Source of the DNA: Pseudoxanthomonas sp. 3HH-4
GTDB lineage: Bacteria > Pseudomonadota > Gammaproteobacteria > Xanthomonadales > Xanthomonadaceae
NCBI RefSeq assembly: GCF_006716465.1
Contig: NZ_VFPB01000004.1
Coordinates: forward strand, 141,526 to 205,525
Direction: 5' to 3'
DNA: 64,000 bases
A model generated the notes under the pieces. That model saw only the letters and a program-made list of their open reading frames with translations, had not been told where the DNA came from and made no database searches. The first letter of the stretch is position 1. Every line of letters starts with the position of its first letter. This document shows, piece after piece, positions 18,998 through 28,310 of this stretch. Position numbers and translations under genes: made by a program.

Positions 18998-20241
18998 CGT
19001 ATTCCCCTGTCAGGGCTCACCCACGTGGCGCGACCACGCCGACGACGCATCAGCGTTTTCGGCACAGCCACCACGGTGGTGAACAGACTTAGCATCCAGT
19101 ACGCCATCGGGTACCAGATCATCCAGAAGTAGTTGCGTCCCACCGCGGTCTCGTATCGCCGGTCAATGACGATGCTGCTGGCGAACTGCAGCATGCAGAT
19201 CAGCGCCAGGATCACTCCGTGCCACGAAGGCAGCAGGGTGTGTACGTACAGCGAAGGCGGCAGTGCGACGAATTTCCCCAACGCCCACAACACCATGATG
19301 AGCAGCATGGTGTACGCCCAGGCCACGCTCAGCAGGTACTCGAGCAGCACGGCCCACATGCGCCGCTTGCGCCAGCTGAACATGCCCACGCTGTGGCGAA
19401 GCAATACTTCAACCCCGCCCTGTGCCCACCGCAGGCGCTGGCGCCAGAGCCCCTTCAGCGTTTCCGGCATCAGGATGAAACACAGTGCGTTTGGCTCGTA
19501 ACGGATGTCCCAGTGATCGAGTTGGAGGCGCCAGCTGATGTCGATGTCCTCCGTCACCATGTCGTCGGCCCAGTAGCCGATACGGTGCAGCGCGGTGCGA
19601 CGGAAGCCGCTGATCACGCCCGACACGGTGAAGATGCGCCCGTAGACCCGTTGCGCACGCTTGATCATGCCGATGATCGAAGAGAACTCACCCACCTGCA
19701 GGCGCCCCAGCAGGGTGGACCGGTTGCGGATGCGTGGATTGCCGGTCACCGCGCCGACACGCGGTCCGGACGTCAGGTGCCAGATGATCCAATGGGTGGC
19801 GTATTCGTCCAGTAGCGCATCGCCGTCAATGCAGACCAGGTATTCACTGCGTGCCGCCAGAGCGCCCATGCGCAGCGCGTTCGCCTTGCCGAGGTTGCGG
19901 TCCAGATGGATCACCCGGAGACGCGGATGCACGGCGGCCAGCGCGTTAAGGCGCTCGCCCGTGTCATCGCGGCTGCCGTCGTTGATGGCGATGACCTCGA
20001 AGTCGGGGTACTGCTGCGCGAGCGCTGCGCCGATGGTGTCGTCAACGTTGTCGCCCTCGTTGTGGCAGGGGATCAGCAGGGTGGTGAACGGCATCACGGT
20101 CATCGGCGGTGGATCGTTGCGCGGACGCGCATGCCGTTCGCGGCGGAAGTAGTAGTACAGCCCGCCGGACATCCAGAAGAAGGACATCACGATGGGGTAC
20201 AGGAACGCGAACTGGAACAGTACGTCGAGTAGCGGGGCCAT
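18994..20241 (-). CDS. pgaC: poly-beta-1,6-N-acetylglucosamine synthase
   Basis: A 415-residue membrane GT2 glycosyltransferase that polymerises UDP-GlcNAc. The catalytic motifs are present in order: a DGD triad in CIDGDALL, TEDIDISW, and QRLRW (the QxxRW motif), with hydrophobic helices at both ends. The frame continues upstream inside pgaB, but ATG 20241 overlaps the pgaB stop (TGATG), begins a proper membrane helix and gives the family length. It is part of pgaABCD. Confidence 0.95.
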   Translation of the reverse strand: MAPLLDVLFQFAFLYPIVMSFFWMSGGLYYYFRRERHARPRNDPPPMTVMPFTTLLIPCHNEGDNVDDTIGAALAQQYPDFEVIAINDGSRDDTGERLNALAAVHPRLRVIHLDRNLGKANALRMGALAARSEYLVCIDGDALLDEYATHWIIWHLTSGPRVGAVTGNPRIRNRSTLLGRLQVGEFSSIIGMIKRAQRVYGRIFTVSGVISGFRRTALHRIGYWADDMVTEDIDISWRLQLDHWDIRYEPNALCFILMPETLKGLWRQRLRWAQGGVEVLLRHSVGMFSWRKRRMWAVLLEYLLSVAWAYTMLLIMVLWALGKFVALPPSLYVHTLLPSWHGVILALICMLQFASSIVIDRRYETAVGRNYFWMIWYPMAYWMLSLFTTVVAVPKTLMRRRRGRATWVSPDRGIR

Positions 20242-22151
20242 CACCGTTCCTCGTAGGGAAAGCTGCGCGAGGACAGGGTGCCGCGCACATCCGGGAGGCG
20301 CGGCTGGTTGCCGATGAAGTCGTCCGGGTACCAGCCCAGGTGCCGTACGCCGTCGGCCTGCAACTGCCGCACCAGGGCCTGCAACGTGTCGCCGGGGATC
20401 GGCGTGCCGGCGCGCCAGTCGCGCGTCTGCAGTTCGAACAGCGTTTTTCTGAACGCCGGGTCGTGCGCGCGCACCGCGTCGGCCAGCTCGCGCATCCATG
20501 CCTCCGGCCGCCGATGTTCACCCTCCATCCACGGCATCGCCATCAGCGCGGTGTAGTCGTAGGCCGTGAGGAAGGTGTCCAGGCGCTGGCCGAACCATTG
20601 CTGGCTCTCGGGTTCCAGCACGGTGCGTGCGTAAAGGTTGCGGACCGTCAGCAGCTTCGGCCGCCAGCGCTCGGCGGAGCGCTTCAACTCATGGGTGAAG
20701 TCGACCAGCAACTGCGCGCGAGTGTCGGAACCGCCGAGCCGCGGGAGCTCGTCGTCGCGCAGGTAGGCATCGTCATGGAACAGAAGGCCCTCGAAGTAGC
20801 TGGCGATGGCCAGGTCTTCGTAGATGTCGCTGATCAGTGCGCGGGCGCGGGGATTGGAGGGGTCCAGCCGGAAGATGTCGCCCTTGCGCTCCGGCAGTGC
20901 CAGCGCCCGGCGCTGTGTTGCGTCCTGCGGCTCGAAGCCGAGTACCGGCAGCCACGCCAGCACCTTCACGCCCGTCCGCGTGCGCAGTTGCCAGGCCACG
21001 CGGTTGAACAGGTCCGCGCGCACCGGCAGGTGGCGGTTGGGAAAGTACAGTGCATCGGCGGAACCGTTGCCGTCGGGATCGGCGAAGGCCTGCAGGAACA
21101 CATGGGTCGGGCCGATGCGCTTGACCCGCTCCAGAAGCGCATCGAGGTTGCGGTCCAGCTGCGCGGGATCGGCGTCGTAGACGTAATCCAGGTCGACCTG
21201 CATGGCGCGGACGCCGGCAACGTCCTCGTCATGGCGCAGTTCGTAGGCGAGGTCGCCGATGCTCGGGTTGTCGCTCAGTAGCAGGCGTGCCAGCCCGTGC
21301 AGATCGCTGCCGACCTTCTGTTCGCGGCCTTCAAGATCGAAGGACACCGACATTCCCAGCGTTTCGGCGATGTCGTTGCTGACGCTGTTGTAGGCCGCAT
21401 ATGGCCAGACGATGGCGCGCGGACGCACGCCCAGTTCGCGCTGCAGCGTGTCGGCACTCGCCTCCAGGTCAGCACGGATGCGCGCACGGTATTCGCCTTC
21501 GCTCTCGTAGCGGCGGGCCGTCGCGTCGTAGCGGCGGGTGATCGCCGCCGGGGTCATGTTGCCCTGTGGGTTGGACTGCAGGCCGTGGTGCAGATCATGG
21601 CTGTGCGATGCGACCTCGACCAGTCCGGTGGCCTGCATTTCACGCAGTTGTGCCCAGGTGAGGAAATCATCGTGCGTGAACATGCGGGGGCCGTAGTCCA
21701 CCTGCCGGCCAGCCGGCAGGTCCACCCAGTCCGTCACCACCGCGACCAGGGCCGGGTAACCGTAGGCACGCAGCAGCGGGAACGCATGCGTATACACGCT
21801 GCGCAGTCCATCGTCGAAGGTCAGCAGCACGGCCTTGTCGGGCAATGCGCGCTCGCCACGTGAGGCCGCCAGCACCTCCCCCAGGCTGACCGGGTGGTAG
21901 TCGTGGCCCGAAAGCCAGTCCAGGTGGGCGGCAAAGTTCTGCGTGCTGACTGCGTAGCCATCCGGGTCACCTTTTCGGGCGACATCGTCGCGGATGTCGT
22001 GGTAGCTGAGCACCAGCAAGCGTTCTCCGGCCACCTCCACGGTGCTCGTGGCGGGTGCGGTATCGCCTGCGAAGGCCGCGAAGGGCAGTAGAGCGAACAG
22101 CGACAGGCACGCCCGCAGGACCAGGTTGTCGAGGATGCTTGCCATGCTCAT
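20241..22151 (-). CDS. pgaB: poly-beta-1,6-GlcNAc N-deacetylase PgaB
   Basis: A 636-residue two-domain periplasmic enzyme that partly deacetylates the polymer before export. The CE4 deacetylase domain (about 44-310) has TFDDG with Asp113-Asp114 and SHSHDLHHG metal histidines. The C-terminal half is the GHL13/GH153 hydrolase-like domain with FHDDAYLRDDEL. The signal sequence runs to about residue 28. Unlike E. coli PgaB, I see no lipobox, so it may not be a lipoprotein. Two ATGs at 22151 and 22145 could serve; the first overlaps the pgaA stop by four bases. Confidence 0.93.
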   Translation of the reverse strand: MSMASILDNLVLRACLSLFALLPFAAFAGDTAPATSTVEVAGERLLVLSYHDIRDDVARKGDPDGYAVSTQNFAAHLDWLSGHDYHPVSLGEVLAASRGERALPDKAVLLTFDDGLRSVYTHAFPLLRAYGYPALVAVVTDWVDLPAGRQVDYGPRMFTHDDFLTWAQLREMQATGLVEVASHSHDLHHGLQSNPQGNMTPAAITRRYDATARRYESEGEYRARIRADLEASADTLQRELGVRPRAIVWPYAAYNSVSNDIAETLGMSVSFDLEGREQKVGSDLHGLARLLLSDNPSIGDLAYELRHDEDVAGVRAMQVDLDYVYDADPAQLDRNLDALLERVKRIGPTHVFLQAFADPDGNGSADALYFPNRHLPVRADLFNRVAWQLRTRTGVKVLAWLPVLGFEPQDATQRRALALPERKGDIFRLDPSNPRARALISDIYEDLAIASYFEGLLFHDDAYLRDDELPRLGGSDTRAQLLVDFTHELKRSAERWRPKLLTVRNLYARTVLEPESQQWFGQRLDTFLTAYDYTALMAMPWMEGEHRRPEAWMRELADAVRAHDPAFRKTLFELQTRDWRAGTPIPGDTLQALVRQLQADGVRHLGWYPDDFIGNQPRLPDVRGTLSSRSFPYEER

Positions 22152-24226
22152 TCTCCCCACCGGTATTCGATGTCCAGCGCCACGCGCTGCTCGCGCTGGC
22201 CGTCGTAGACGGGGCGCGACCAGGCGATTCCGTAATCCAGCACGTGACCCATGGCCAACTTCCATTCGTGCCGGTAGCTGGCGCGCGGTACCCATGAGCT
22301 GCCATGGCCTTCCTGCCAATAGCTACCGGCGGTGATCTCCAGGCGCTGCCGCAGGTGGCGCTCGTAACGGCGCCACGCGATGTGATCGATGCGGACGCCG
22401 GCGTTGAGTGCGCGATCCTCCGAAGGATTGAAATAGGGAGCGTCGTCGTGACTGCCCCGCGATGCGTACGCGTCGCCGATCATGTCGACCAACAGGTGCG
22501 GTCGCGTGATCCACCTGTGCTGGCCGTACACACCCAGCTCCTGGCGTCGGTTGCCGTCGTCGTAGTCCCAGTGCTTGTAGCGCGCACCCAGTTGCGCCTG
22601 TTCCGAAGGCGACCACACCACTCCGGCCTGCCAGCTGTCCGCCCCGATCCCGCTGCGGCGCGCCTGCAGTGATGCTTCCGGGTCCGCGTGGAAGACAGCG
22701 GCGCTGGCCGACACGGTGTCGCCGAAACGCCACCCGGCACGCATTCCGACGGCGGTGTCGTCGAGGTATCGGTCGTTCGGGCGCAGCGCTTGAGCTTCCA
22801 GCGACAGCCGGTCGTGTGCGTAGAGCAGGCCCATGCCGGCGTAGCGGGCATGCACGCGTTCGCCCTGGAAATCAGCCCAGCCATCGCTGGCCTGCGCGGT
22901 CACGCGCCAGCGATCAGCCAGCATCGGGCTCTCCACGTAGGCCCCGTACTCGCCGTCGCGATTTCCCAGCGGCGATGCAGTCGTCGTGCCTTCGGCGTCA
23001 CTGCGTCCCGCAGCGGCCCATGCACGGCCGCGCCAACCCAGGTGCGCATTCCAGTAGCGGTCCAGGCGCTGCACGTGGGTGTTGCCAGGAAACTGTTCGA
23101 GCAGCGCGTCGTGAAGCAGGCGGGCATCGTCCACGCGGTCGAGCGCGAGCAGAGATTCGGTGGCGCCGATACGGGCTTCGGTGCTGCGCGGATCCAGCGT
23201 CATCGCCATGCGCTGGCGTTCCAGTGCGCGCTCGCTCCAGCCGCGCATGCCGAAGACATTGCCAAGCCGTGATTGCAGACCGGCGTTGTTCGGCGCCACG
23301 GATGCGAGCGCTTCGAGCGCCACCTGGGCTTCCTGCAGGCGGTTGCCGTACGCCGTCACCATCGCGTGATTGGTGTCGGCTTCGAAGCGGTGCCAGTTCT
23401 GGTGGCCAAGGCGCGCGCCTGCGGCACGTGGCCAAGGCTCGTTGGACTTGGACAGGGCATCCAGCATCGCCAGCGCACGCGCGTGCTGCTCCGATTCCAG
23501 ATAGGCATACGCCAGCAGCAGTTGGATATCGAACTCGCCCGGCATCGCCGCCAGCGAAATCTCGAGCACCGCGGCGGCTTCCTCCGGTTGGCGCGTGGCC
23601 AGCAGCGAATCACCGACCTTGGCCAGAGCGTAGGGAGGCACTTCCACGCCATCGGCAAGAAGTGCACGGTATGCCGCCACGACTTCATCGTGCTTTTCCA
23701 GCGTATTGAGGATCACCAGCGTGTCCAGGCGCGGACGCGTGGCTTCGGCGCGCTGCGCCGGGGTCAGGCTGGCAAGGTGCTCCGCCATCAAGCGTTCGGC
23801 CTGCTTCATTTCATCCAGCCGGGATGCCGTGTCCTGTGCGTAGAGGCCTCCCCAGACGATCGTGCGGGCCAAGCGGTCGTTCTCGATGCGCTCGGCTTCG
23901 GCCCCGCTGAAGATGGCCGGGCGAGCGCGATAAAGCTGCCATGCGCGTTCGGCGTTGCCGAGATCCGCCAGCGTCAACGTGCGCAGCCGGTAGGCCTCCT
24001 CGTCCGAGGGAGCTGCGGACAACAGACGCTCATAGATCGCGAGGGCCGCGAGCCATTGACGCTGGTCACGCAGGCGCGTGGCATCGTCCATCTGGGCTTG
24101 GCGAGATACCGTCCGCGTTTCCGCAGGCGCGGCCTGGAGCGCGAGGGGGTGCAGGGACAAGCCCGTGGCACACGCCAGGGCGAGGGGGAGGGGGAAGAAC
24201 CGGAAATTCAAGTGGGGGCCTGTCAC
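22148..24226 (-). CDS. pgaA: poly-N-acetylglucosamine export porin PgaA
   Basis: A 692-residue protein with signal peptide, TPR-like helical repeats (about 45-380) and a C-terminal beta-barrel rich in aromatic strands ending in Glu. It exports deacetylated poly-GlcNAc through the outer membrane. It is about 110 residues shorter than E. coli PgaA, mainly through fewer TPR repeats. The start read here is GTG 24226; TTG 24211 is an alternative with almost the same signal peptide. First gene of pgaABCD. Confidence 0.88.
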   Translation of the reverse strand: MTGPHLNFRFFPLPLALACATGLSLHPLALQAAPAETRTVSRQAQMDDATRLRDQRQWLAALAIYERLLSAAPSDEEAYRLRTLTLADLGNAERAWQLYRARPAIFSGAEAERIENDRLARTIVWGGLYAQDTASRLDEMKQAERLMAEHLASLTPAQRAEATRPRLDTLVILNTLEKHDEVVAAYRALLADGVEVPPYALAKVGDSLLATRQPEEAAAVLEISLAAMPGEFDIQLLLAYAYLESEQHARALAMLDALSKSNEPWPRAAGARLGHQNWHRFEADTNHAMVTAYGNRLQEAQVALEALASVAPNNAGLQSRLGNVFGMRGWSERALERQRMAMTLDPRSTEARIGATESLLALDRVDDARLLHDALLEQFPGNTHVQRLDRYWNAHLGWRGRAWAAAGRSDAEGTTTASPLGNRDGEYGAYVESPMLADRWRVTAQASDGWADFQGERVHARYAGMGLLYAHDRLSLEAQALRPNDRYLDDTAVGMRAGWRFGDTVSASAAVFHADPEASLQARRSGIGADSWQAGVVWSPSEQAQLGARYKHWDYDDGNRRQELGVYGQHRWITRPHLLVDMIGDAYASRGSHDDAPYFNPSEDRALNAGVRIDHIAWRRYERHLRQRLEITAGSYWQEGHGSSWVPRASYRHEWKLAMGHVLDYGIAWSRPVYDGQREQRVALDIEYRWGE

Positions 24227-24625
24227 GTGGCGCGGTTGCGTAGTCCGTTGCGCTGGTTAAAGCAAAAACTCTGCCAGTTCTCCCCGTCATCCGAGTTAGG
24301 GACAACCGAACTTGTATTCAATTCATTTTATGTAAATAAACATGAATAATTATGCGTAAACTAGTCGAAATAAGGCGAAGTAGTGCCTGATTGTCCTGAA
24401 TGCGTTTGATGTCGGGTCGGCACCCGTCCATGAGGGTCACCTTGCAGGAGGGGGCAAAGAGTGACGTGCAGCGTCATTATTTCGTGATGCACAGCACATT
24501 TTCTGCAGAGCTCTCGCTTCAGAGAGCCACAGGTCGCCCGTGTGCTTGGATGCAGGGTGCGCGCTGCTGCGGTCCGGCCGGCGGTGGATATGGCGGGCAG
24601 GCGACGGGGGGCAAGCGGCAATCAA
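24227..24625. other. intergenic region upstream of pgaA with AT-rich core
   Basis: About 400 bp without a convincing gene. The stretch 24311-24372 is strikingly AT-rich against the GC-rich window and lies about 90 bp before pgaA, so it probably holds the pga promoter. On the minus strand I see CATAAT and TAAAAT -10-like words but no good -35 partner. Short frames here run into the tRNA and look accidental. Confidence 0.45.
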
Positions 24626-24659
24626 CAAAAAGCCCGGGAAACTTTTGTTTCCCGGGCTT
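24626..24659 (-). terminator. intrinsic terminator of tRNA-Pro
   Basis: A 13-bp stem (24630-24642 with 24647-24659) with a TTTT loop is followed on the minus strand by a T-run. It lies 7 bases after the tRNA CCA end. Confidence 0.93.
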
Positions 24660-24666
24660 CGTGTTT

Positions 24667-24743
<77 letters not shown>

Positions 24744-24754
24744 TTGAGCCGCGC

Positions 24755-24783
24755 ATTGTAGGCAGTCGTCGCGCGTGCGGCAA
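24755..24783 (-). promoter_or_regulatory. promoter of tRNA-Pro
   Basis: On the minus strand, TTGCCG (24783-24778) lies 17 bases before TACAAT (24760-24755). Transcription would start near 24748, about five bases before the mature tRNA. Confidence 0.8.
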
Positions 24784-24860
24784 TAGGGCGCGGTGTTTCC
24801 GTTACGGCATGCGGCCTTCCCACTTAGAATGCGCTGTTGCCGTCCGTTGGAGTTTTTCGC

Positions 24861-26243
24861 TTGATTAAGCCCCGTACCCCGCCCGGAGTGATGGAACTGC
24901 TCCCGCGCGAGCAGATCGCCTTCCAGCGCATGCTGGACACCATCCGCAGGAACTACGAGCGCTTCGGCTTCCTGCCCGTGGAAACGCCGGTCTTCGAGCT
25001 GTCCGAGACCCTGCTGACCAAGTCCGGCGGCGAGACCGAGCGCCAGGTCTACTTCGTCCAGTCCACCGGCGCATTGGCGAAGGAAGGCGAGGGCCTGCCC
25101 GAACTGGCGCTGCGCTTCGACCTGACCGTGCCGCTGGCCCGTTACGTGGCCGAGCACGAACACGAACTGACGTTCCCGTTCCGCCGCTACCAGATCCAGC
25201 GCGTCTACCGCGGCGAGCGCCAACAGCGCGGCCGCTTCCGCGAGTTCTACCAGTGCGACATCGACGTGATCGGCAAGGACGCACTGAGCGTGCGCTTCGA
25301 TGCCGAGATCCTGGCGGTGATCCATGCCGTATTCAGCGACCTGGGCATCGGCGACTTCACCATCCAGCTGAACAACCGCAAGCTGATGCGCGGCTTCTTC
25401 GAGGCGCAGGGCGTCACCGACGGCGAACAGCAGGCGCTGGTGCTGCGCGAAGTCGACAAGCTGGACAAGCGCGGCGCCGACTACGTGCGCGAGACGCTGA
25501 CCGGCGAAGGCTTCGGCATGTCGGCCGAGGGCGTGGACCGGATCCTGGACTTCGTCGCCGTGCGTAGCACCGGCCATGCCGATGCGCTCGCGCGGCTGGA
25601 CGCGCTGGGTCAGGGCAGCGACACCTTCAACCAGGGCCTCGCCGAACTGCGCGAGGTGCTGGAACTGGTGAAGGCATTGGGCGTGCCCGAGAGCGCGTAC
25701 TGCCTGAACTTCTCCATCGCCCGTGGTCTGGATTACTACACCGGCACCGTCTACGAGACCCAGCTGGACGGGTACCCGCAGATCGGCTCGATCTGCTCCG
25801 GCGGCCGCTACGAGGATCTGGCCAGCCACTACACCAAATCGAAGCTGCCGGGCGTCGGCATCTCGATCGGCCTGACCCGGTTGTTCTGGCAACTGCGCGA
25901 AGCCGGCCTGATCGCCGGCAGCGACGAGAGCAGCGTGCAGGCGATGGTCGCGTTGATGGACGAGGGGCAGCTGACCGAGTCGCTCGACATTGCCCGCCGC
26001 CTGCGTGCAGCCGGAATCAACACCGAAGTGCAGATGGAGGGCCGCAAGCTGGCCAAGCAGTTCCAGTACGCCTCGCGCGCGGGTATCCGCTTCGTGGTGC
26101 TGGCGGGCGAGGACGAACTGGCGCGCGGCGTGGTGACGGTGAAGGACCTGCTGCGCGAGCAGCAGTTCGAAGTGAAACGCGAAGAACTGGCCAGCAGCTT
26201 GAAGGTGGAGCTGGAACAGGCACGCGCATTGGCGGGGCGCTGA
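24861..26243 (+). CDS. hisS: histidyl-tRNA synthetase
   Basis: The product is a 460-residue class II synthetase that charges tRNA-His. Motif 2 ([20 protein letters not shown]), the histidine A motif [12 protein letters not shown] and a C-terminal anticodon domain are seen. The start is TTG 24861: GGAG lies eight bases upstream, and the family N-terminus [12 protein letters not shown] follows. A TAGAAT -10-like box at 24825-24830 would start transcription near 24837, which rules against a longer frame. The stop is one base from the ammonia-lyase ATG. Confidence 0.95.
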   Translation: MIKPRTPPGVMELLPREQIAFQRMLDTIRRNYERFGFLPVETPVFELSETLLTKSGGETERQVYFVQSTGALAKEGEGLPELALRFDLTVPLARYVAEHEHELTFPFRRYQIQRVYRGERQQRGRFREFYQCDIDVIGKDALSVRFDAEILAVIHAVFSDLGIGDFTIQLNNRKLMRGFFEAQGVTDGEQQALVLREVDKLDKRGADYVRETLTGEGFGMSAEGVDRILDFVAVRSTGHADALARLDALGQGSDTFNQGLAELREVLELVKALGVPESAYCLNFSIARGLDYYTGTVYETQLDGYPQIGSICSGGRYEDLASHYTKSKLPGVGISIGLTRLFWQLREAGLIAGSDESSVQAMVALMDEGQLTESLDIARRLRAAGINTEVQMEGRKLAKQFQYASRAGIRFVVLAGEDELARGVVTVKDLLREQQFEVKREELASSLKVELEQARALAGR

Positions 26244-26244
26244 G

Positions 26245-28134
26245 ATGAAGCCGATCCTGCTGGATGGAAAATCCCTCACCCGCGACCGGCTGGTCGAGAT
26301 CGCGTTCGGTGCCAGTGTCGAACTGGACAACGGGGCGCTGAAGGACGTCGCGCGCGCCGCGGACTTCCTGGCCGAACAGGTCCGCCGCGAAGAGCCGATC
26401 TACGGCGTGTCCACCGGCTTCGGCAGCAATGCCGACAAGCTGTTGGGCGCACATCCGCTGAGCGATGAGCTGCCGGGCGCTGTGAAGTCCGGCCGCTCCC
26501 TGCATGAGGAACTGCAGTACAACCTGATCGTCACCCATGCCGTGTGCGTGGGCGAGCCCATGGCGCCGGAGATCGTCCGCGCCATGCTGGGCATCCGCAT
26601 CAACACGCTGTTGAAGGGACACTCCGGCATCCGCGTGGAAACCCTGCAAGCGCTGGCGGCCATGCTCAATGCGGGCATCGTGCCGGTGGTGCCGTCGCTG
26701 GGTTCGGTCGGTGCCTCCGGCGACTTGGCTCCGCTGTCCCACCTGGCCATCGTGCTGCTGGGCGGTGGTGAAGCCTTCCATGAAGGCGAGCGCATGTCCG
26801 GTGCCGACGCGCTGAAGCGCGCGGGACTGTCGCCGGTCTCGCTGTCATACAAGGAAGGGCTGGCGCTGAACAACGGCACTGCGCAGATGCTGGCGATGGG
26901 CGTGCTGGCGACCTATCGCCTGGACAACCTGCTGGACACCGCGGATCTGGCGGCGGCCATGACGATCGATGCGTTCGCGGGCCGCCTCGGTGCATTCGCC
27001 GAAGAGGTCCACGCGCTGCGGCCCCATCCGGGCCAGGTGCATGTGGCTGCTCGCCTGCGCGATCTTCTCGAGGGTTCGACGCTCGCCGACATTCCCTATC
27101 ACCTGGTGCCGAAGTTCCGCCCGTGGCTGCCGCGCAGCTGGGATACCGAAGAGGCGCAGGCGCTGCGCTTCGACATCGGCTGGGACTGGGTGCCGACGGA
27201 CCAGCGCCATGGCCGAGAGAAATTCTATGGCCGCTTCATGCCGTTCCGTGGCGGCAAGAAGCACCAGCCGCAGGACAGCTACTCGCTGCGCTGCATTCCG
27301 CAGGTGCACGGCGCCGTGCGCGATGCGGTGGAACAGGCGAGGCGCGTGCTGGAGATCGAGCTCAACGCGGTCACCGACAATCCGCTGGTGTTCCCCGACA
27401 AGCAGGCAGAGCACGTCGAAGAGCAGGTGATCTCCGCCGGCCACTTCCATGGCATGCCGCTGGCGCTGGCGATGAGCTACGTGAAGGCGGCGATTCCGAC
27501 GCTGGCGTCGATCTCCGAGCGTCGGCTCAACAAACTGGTGGATCCATCCACCAATGACGGCCTGCCTGCGTTCCTGATCGGCAACGAGGACGGCACCGAG
27601 TCCGGCCACATGATCGTGCAGTACACCGCCGCGGCCATCGTCAACGACTTGGCCAGCCGCGCGCATCCGGCCAGCGTGTTCTCGGTGCCGACCAGTGCGA
27701 ACGCGGAAGACCATGTGTCGATGGGCGCCAACGAGGCGCGCCACGTGCTGGCGATGGTGCAGGACCTGGGCAAGGTGCTGGCGCTGGAGCTGTACACCGC
27801 GGCGCAGGCCTTGGACCTGCGTCGCGACATGATCAACGCTGCGCGCTCGTTGTCGGACCGTACCGATGCCGAAGGGCTGGCGATGAAGGTGTCAGGCGGT
27901 CCGCAGCCGGGCGCCGAAGGACGCGACACCTTCCTGACCGAAGTCGATGCCTTGCGTGTCGCGCTGTCGGCCAGCGAGGCCTTCCATCCGGGGCACGCAG
28001 TGGCGGCAGCGCATGCGGCGATCCGAGCGAAGATTCCCTTCCTCGACCGCGACCGCGCGCTGGATGGCGAAGTCGCCACCGCCGTGCGCCTGGTCGAGTC
28101 GGGGGAAATCCTCGCCGCGGTCCGCAACCGCTGA
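26245..28134 (+). CDS. aromatic amino acid ammonia-lyase (HAL/PAL family), enlarged
   Basis: At 629 residues it is well above the roughly 510 of histidine ammonia-lyase. The MIO cofactor triad Ala157-Ser158-Gly159 lies in GSVGASGDLAPL, Tyr53 in PIYGVSTGFG, and His98 in the HAL-like IVTHA. An extra segment of about 60 residues (279-340, Trp- and Arg-rich) precedes the QDSYSLRC block, and another of about 40 lies near the C-terminus. The HAL Glu414 position seems to be Asp by hand alignment. Substrate (His, Tyr or Phe) is uncertain, so I give no symbol. It is coupled to hisS (TGAGATG). No other hut genes are present. Confidence 0.85.
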   Translation: MKPILLDGKSLTRDRLVEIAFGASVELDNGALKDVARAADFLAEQVRREEPIYGVSTGFGSNADKLLGAHPLSDELPGAVKSGRSLHEELQYNLIVTHAVCVGEPMAPEIVRAMLGIRINTLLKGHSGIRVETLQALAAMLNAGIVPVVPSLGSVGASGDLAPLSHLAIVLLGGGEAFHEGERMSGADALKRAGLSPVSLSYKEGLALNNGTAQMLAMGVLATYRLDNLLDTADLAAAMTIDAFAGRLGAFAEEVHALRPHPGQVHVAARLRDLLEGSTLADIPYHLVPKFRPWLPRSWDTEEAQALRFDIGWDWVPTDQRHGREKFYGRFMPFRGGKKHQPQDSYSLRCIPQVHGAVRDAVEQARRVLEIELNAVTDNPLVFPDKQAEHVEEQVISAGHFHGMPLALAMSYVKAAIPTLASISERRLNKLVDPSTNDGLPAFLIGNEDGTESGHMIVQYTAAAIVNDLASRAHPASVFSVPTSANAEDHVSMGANEARHVLAMVQDLGKVLALELYTAAQALDLRRDMINAARSLSDRTDAEGLAMKVSGGPQPGAEGRDTFLTEVDALRVALSASEAFHPGHAVAAAHAAIRAKIPFLDRDRALDGEVATAVRLVESGEILAAVRNR

Positions 28135-28148
28135 GGGGTTCCCATGTT

Positions 28149-28290
28149 GTAGGAGCGACGTGAGTCGCGACCGCAGGAATGATGCTGCCATGATGAGTGG
28201 GCAGCAGATGCGCGTGGGACGGCCTGTTTCCCGCTTCGCTGCCGTACCCGTGCTCTTGGGGTGCACGATCGCGACTTACGTCGCTCCTAC
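28149..28290. repeat. REPIN-like inverted pair of GTAG REP elements
   Basis: A 25-nt GTAGGAGCGACGTGAGTCGC element (28149-28173) faces its near reverse complement at 28266-28290. Each contains an internal GCGAC/GTCGC hairpin. It lies between the convergent ammonia-lyase and cyclase genes. Matching pairs are at 37815-37936 and 54117-54257. Confidence 0.9.
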
Positions 28291-28310
28291 AACAAGATGA
28301 AGCGGATGTC

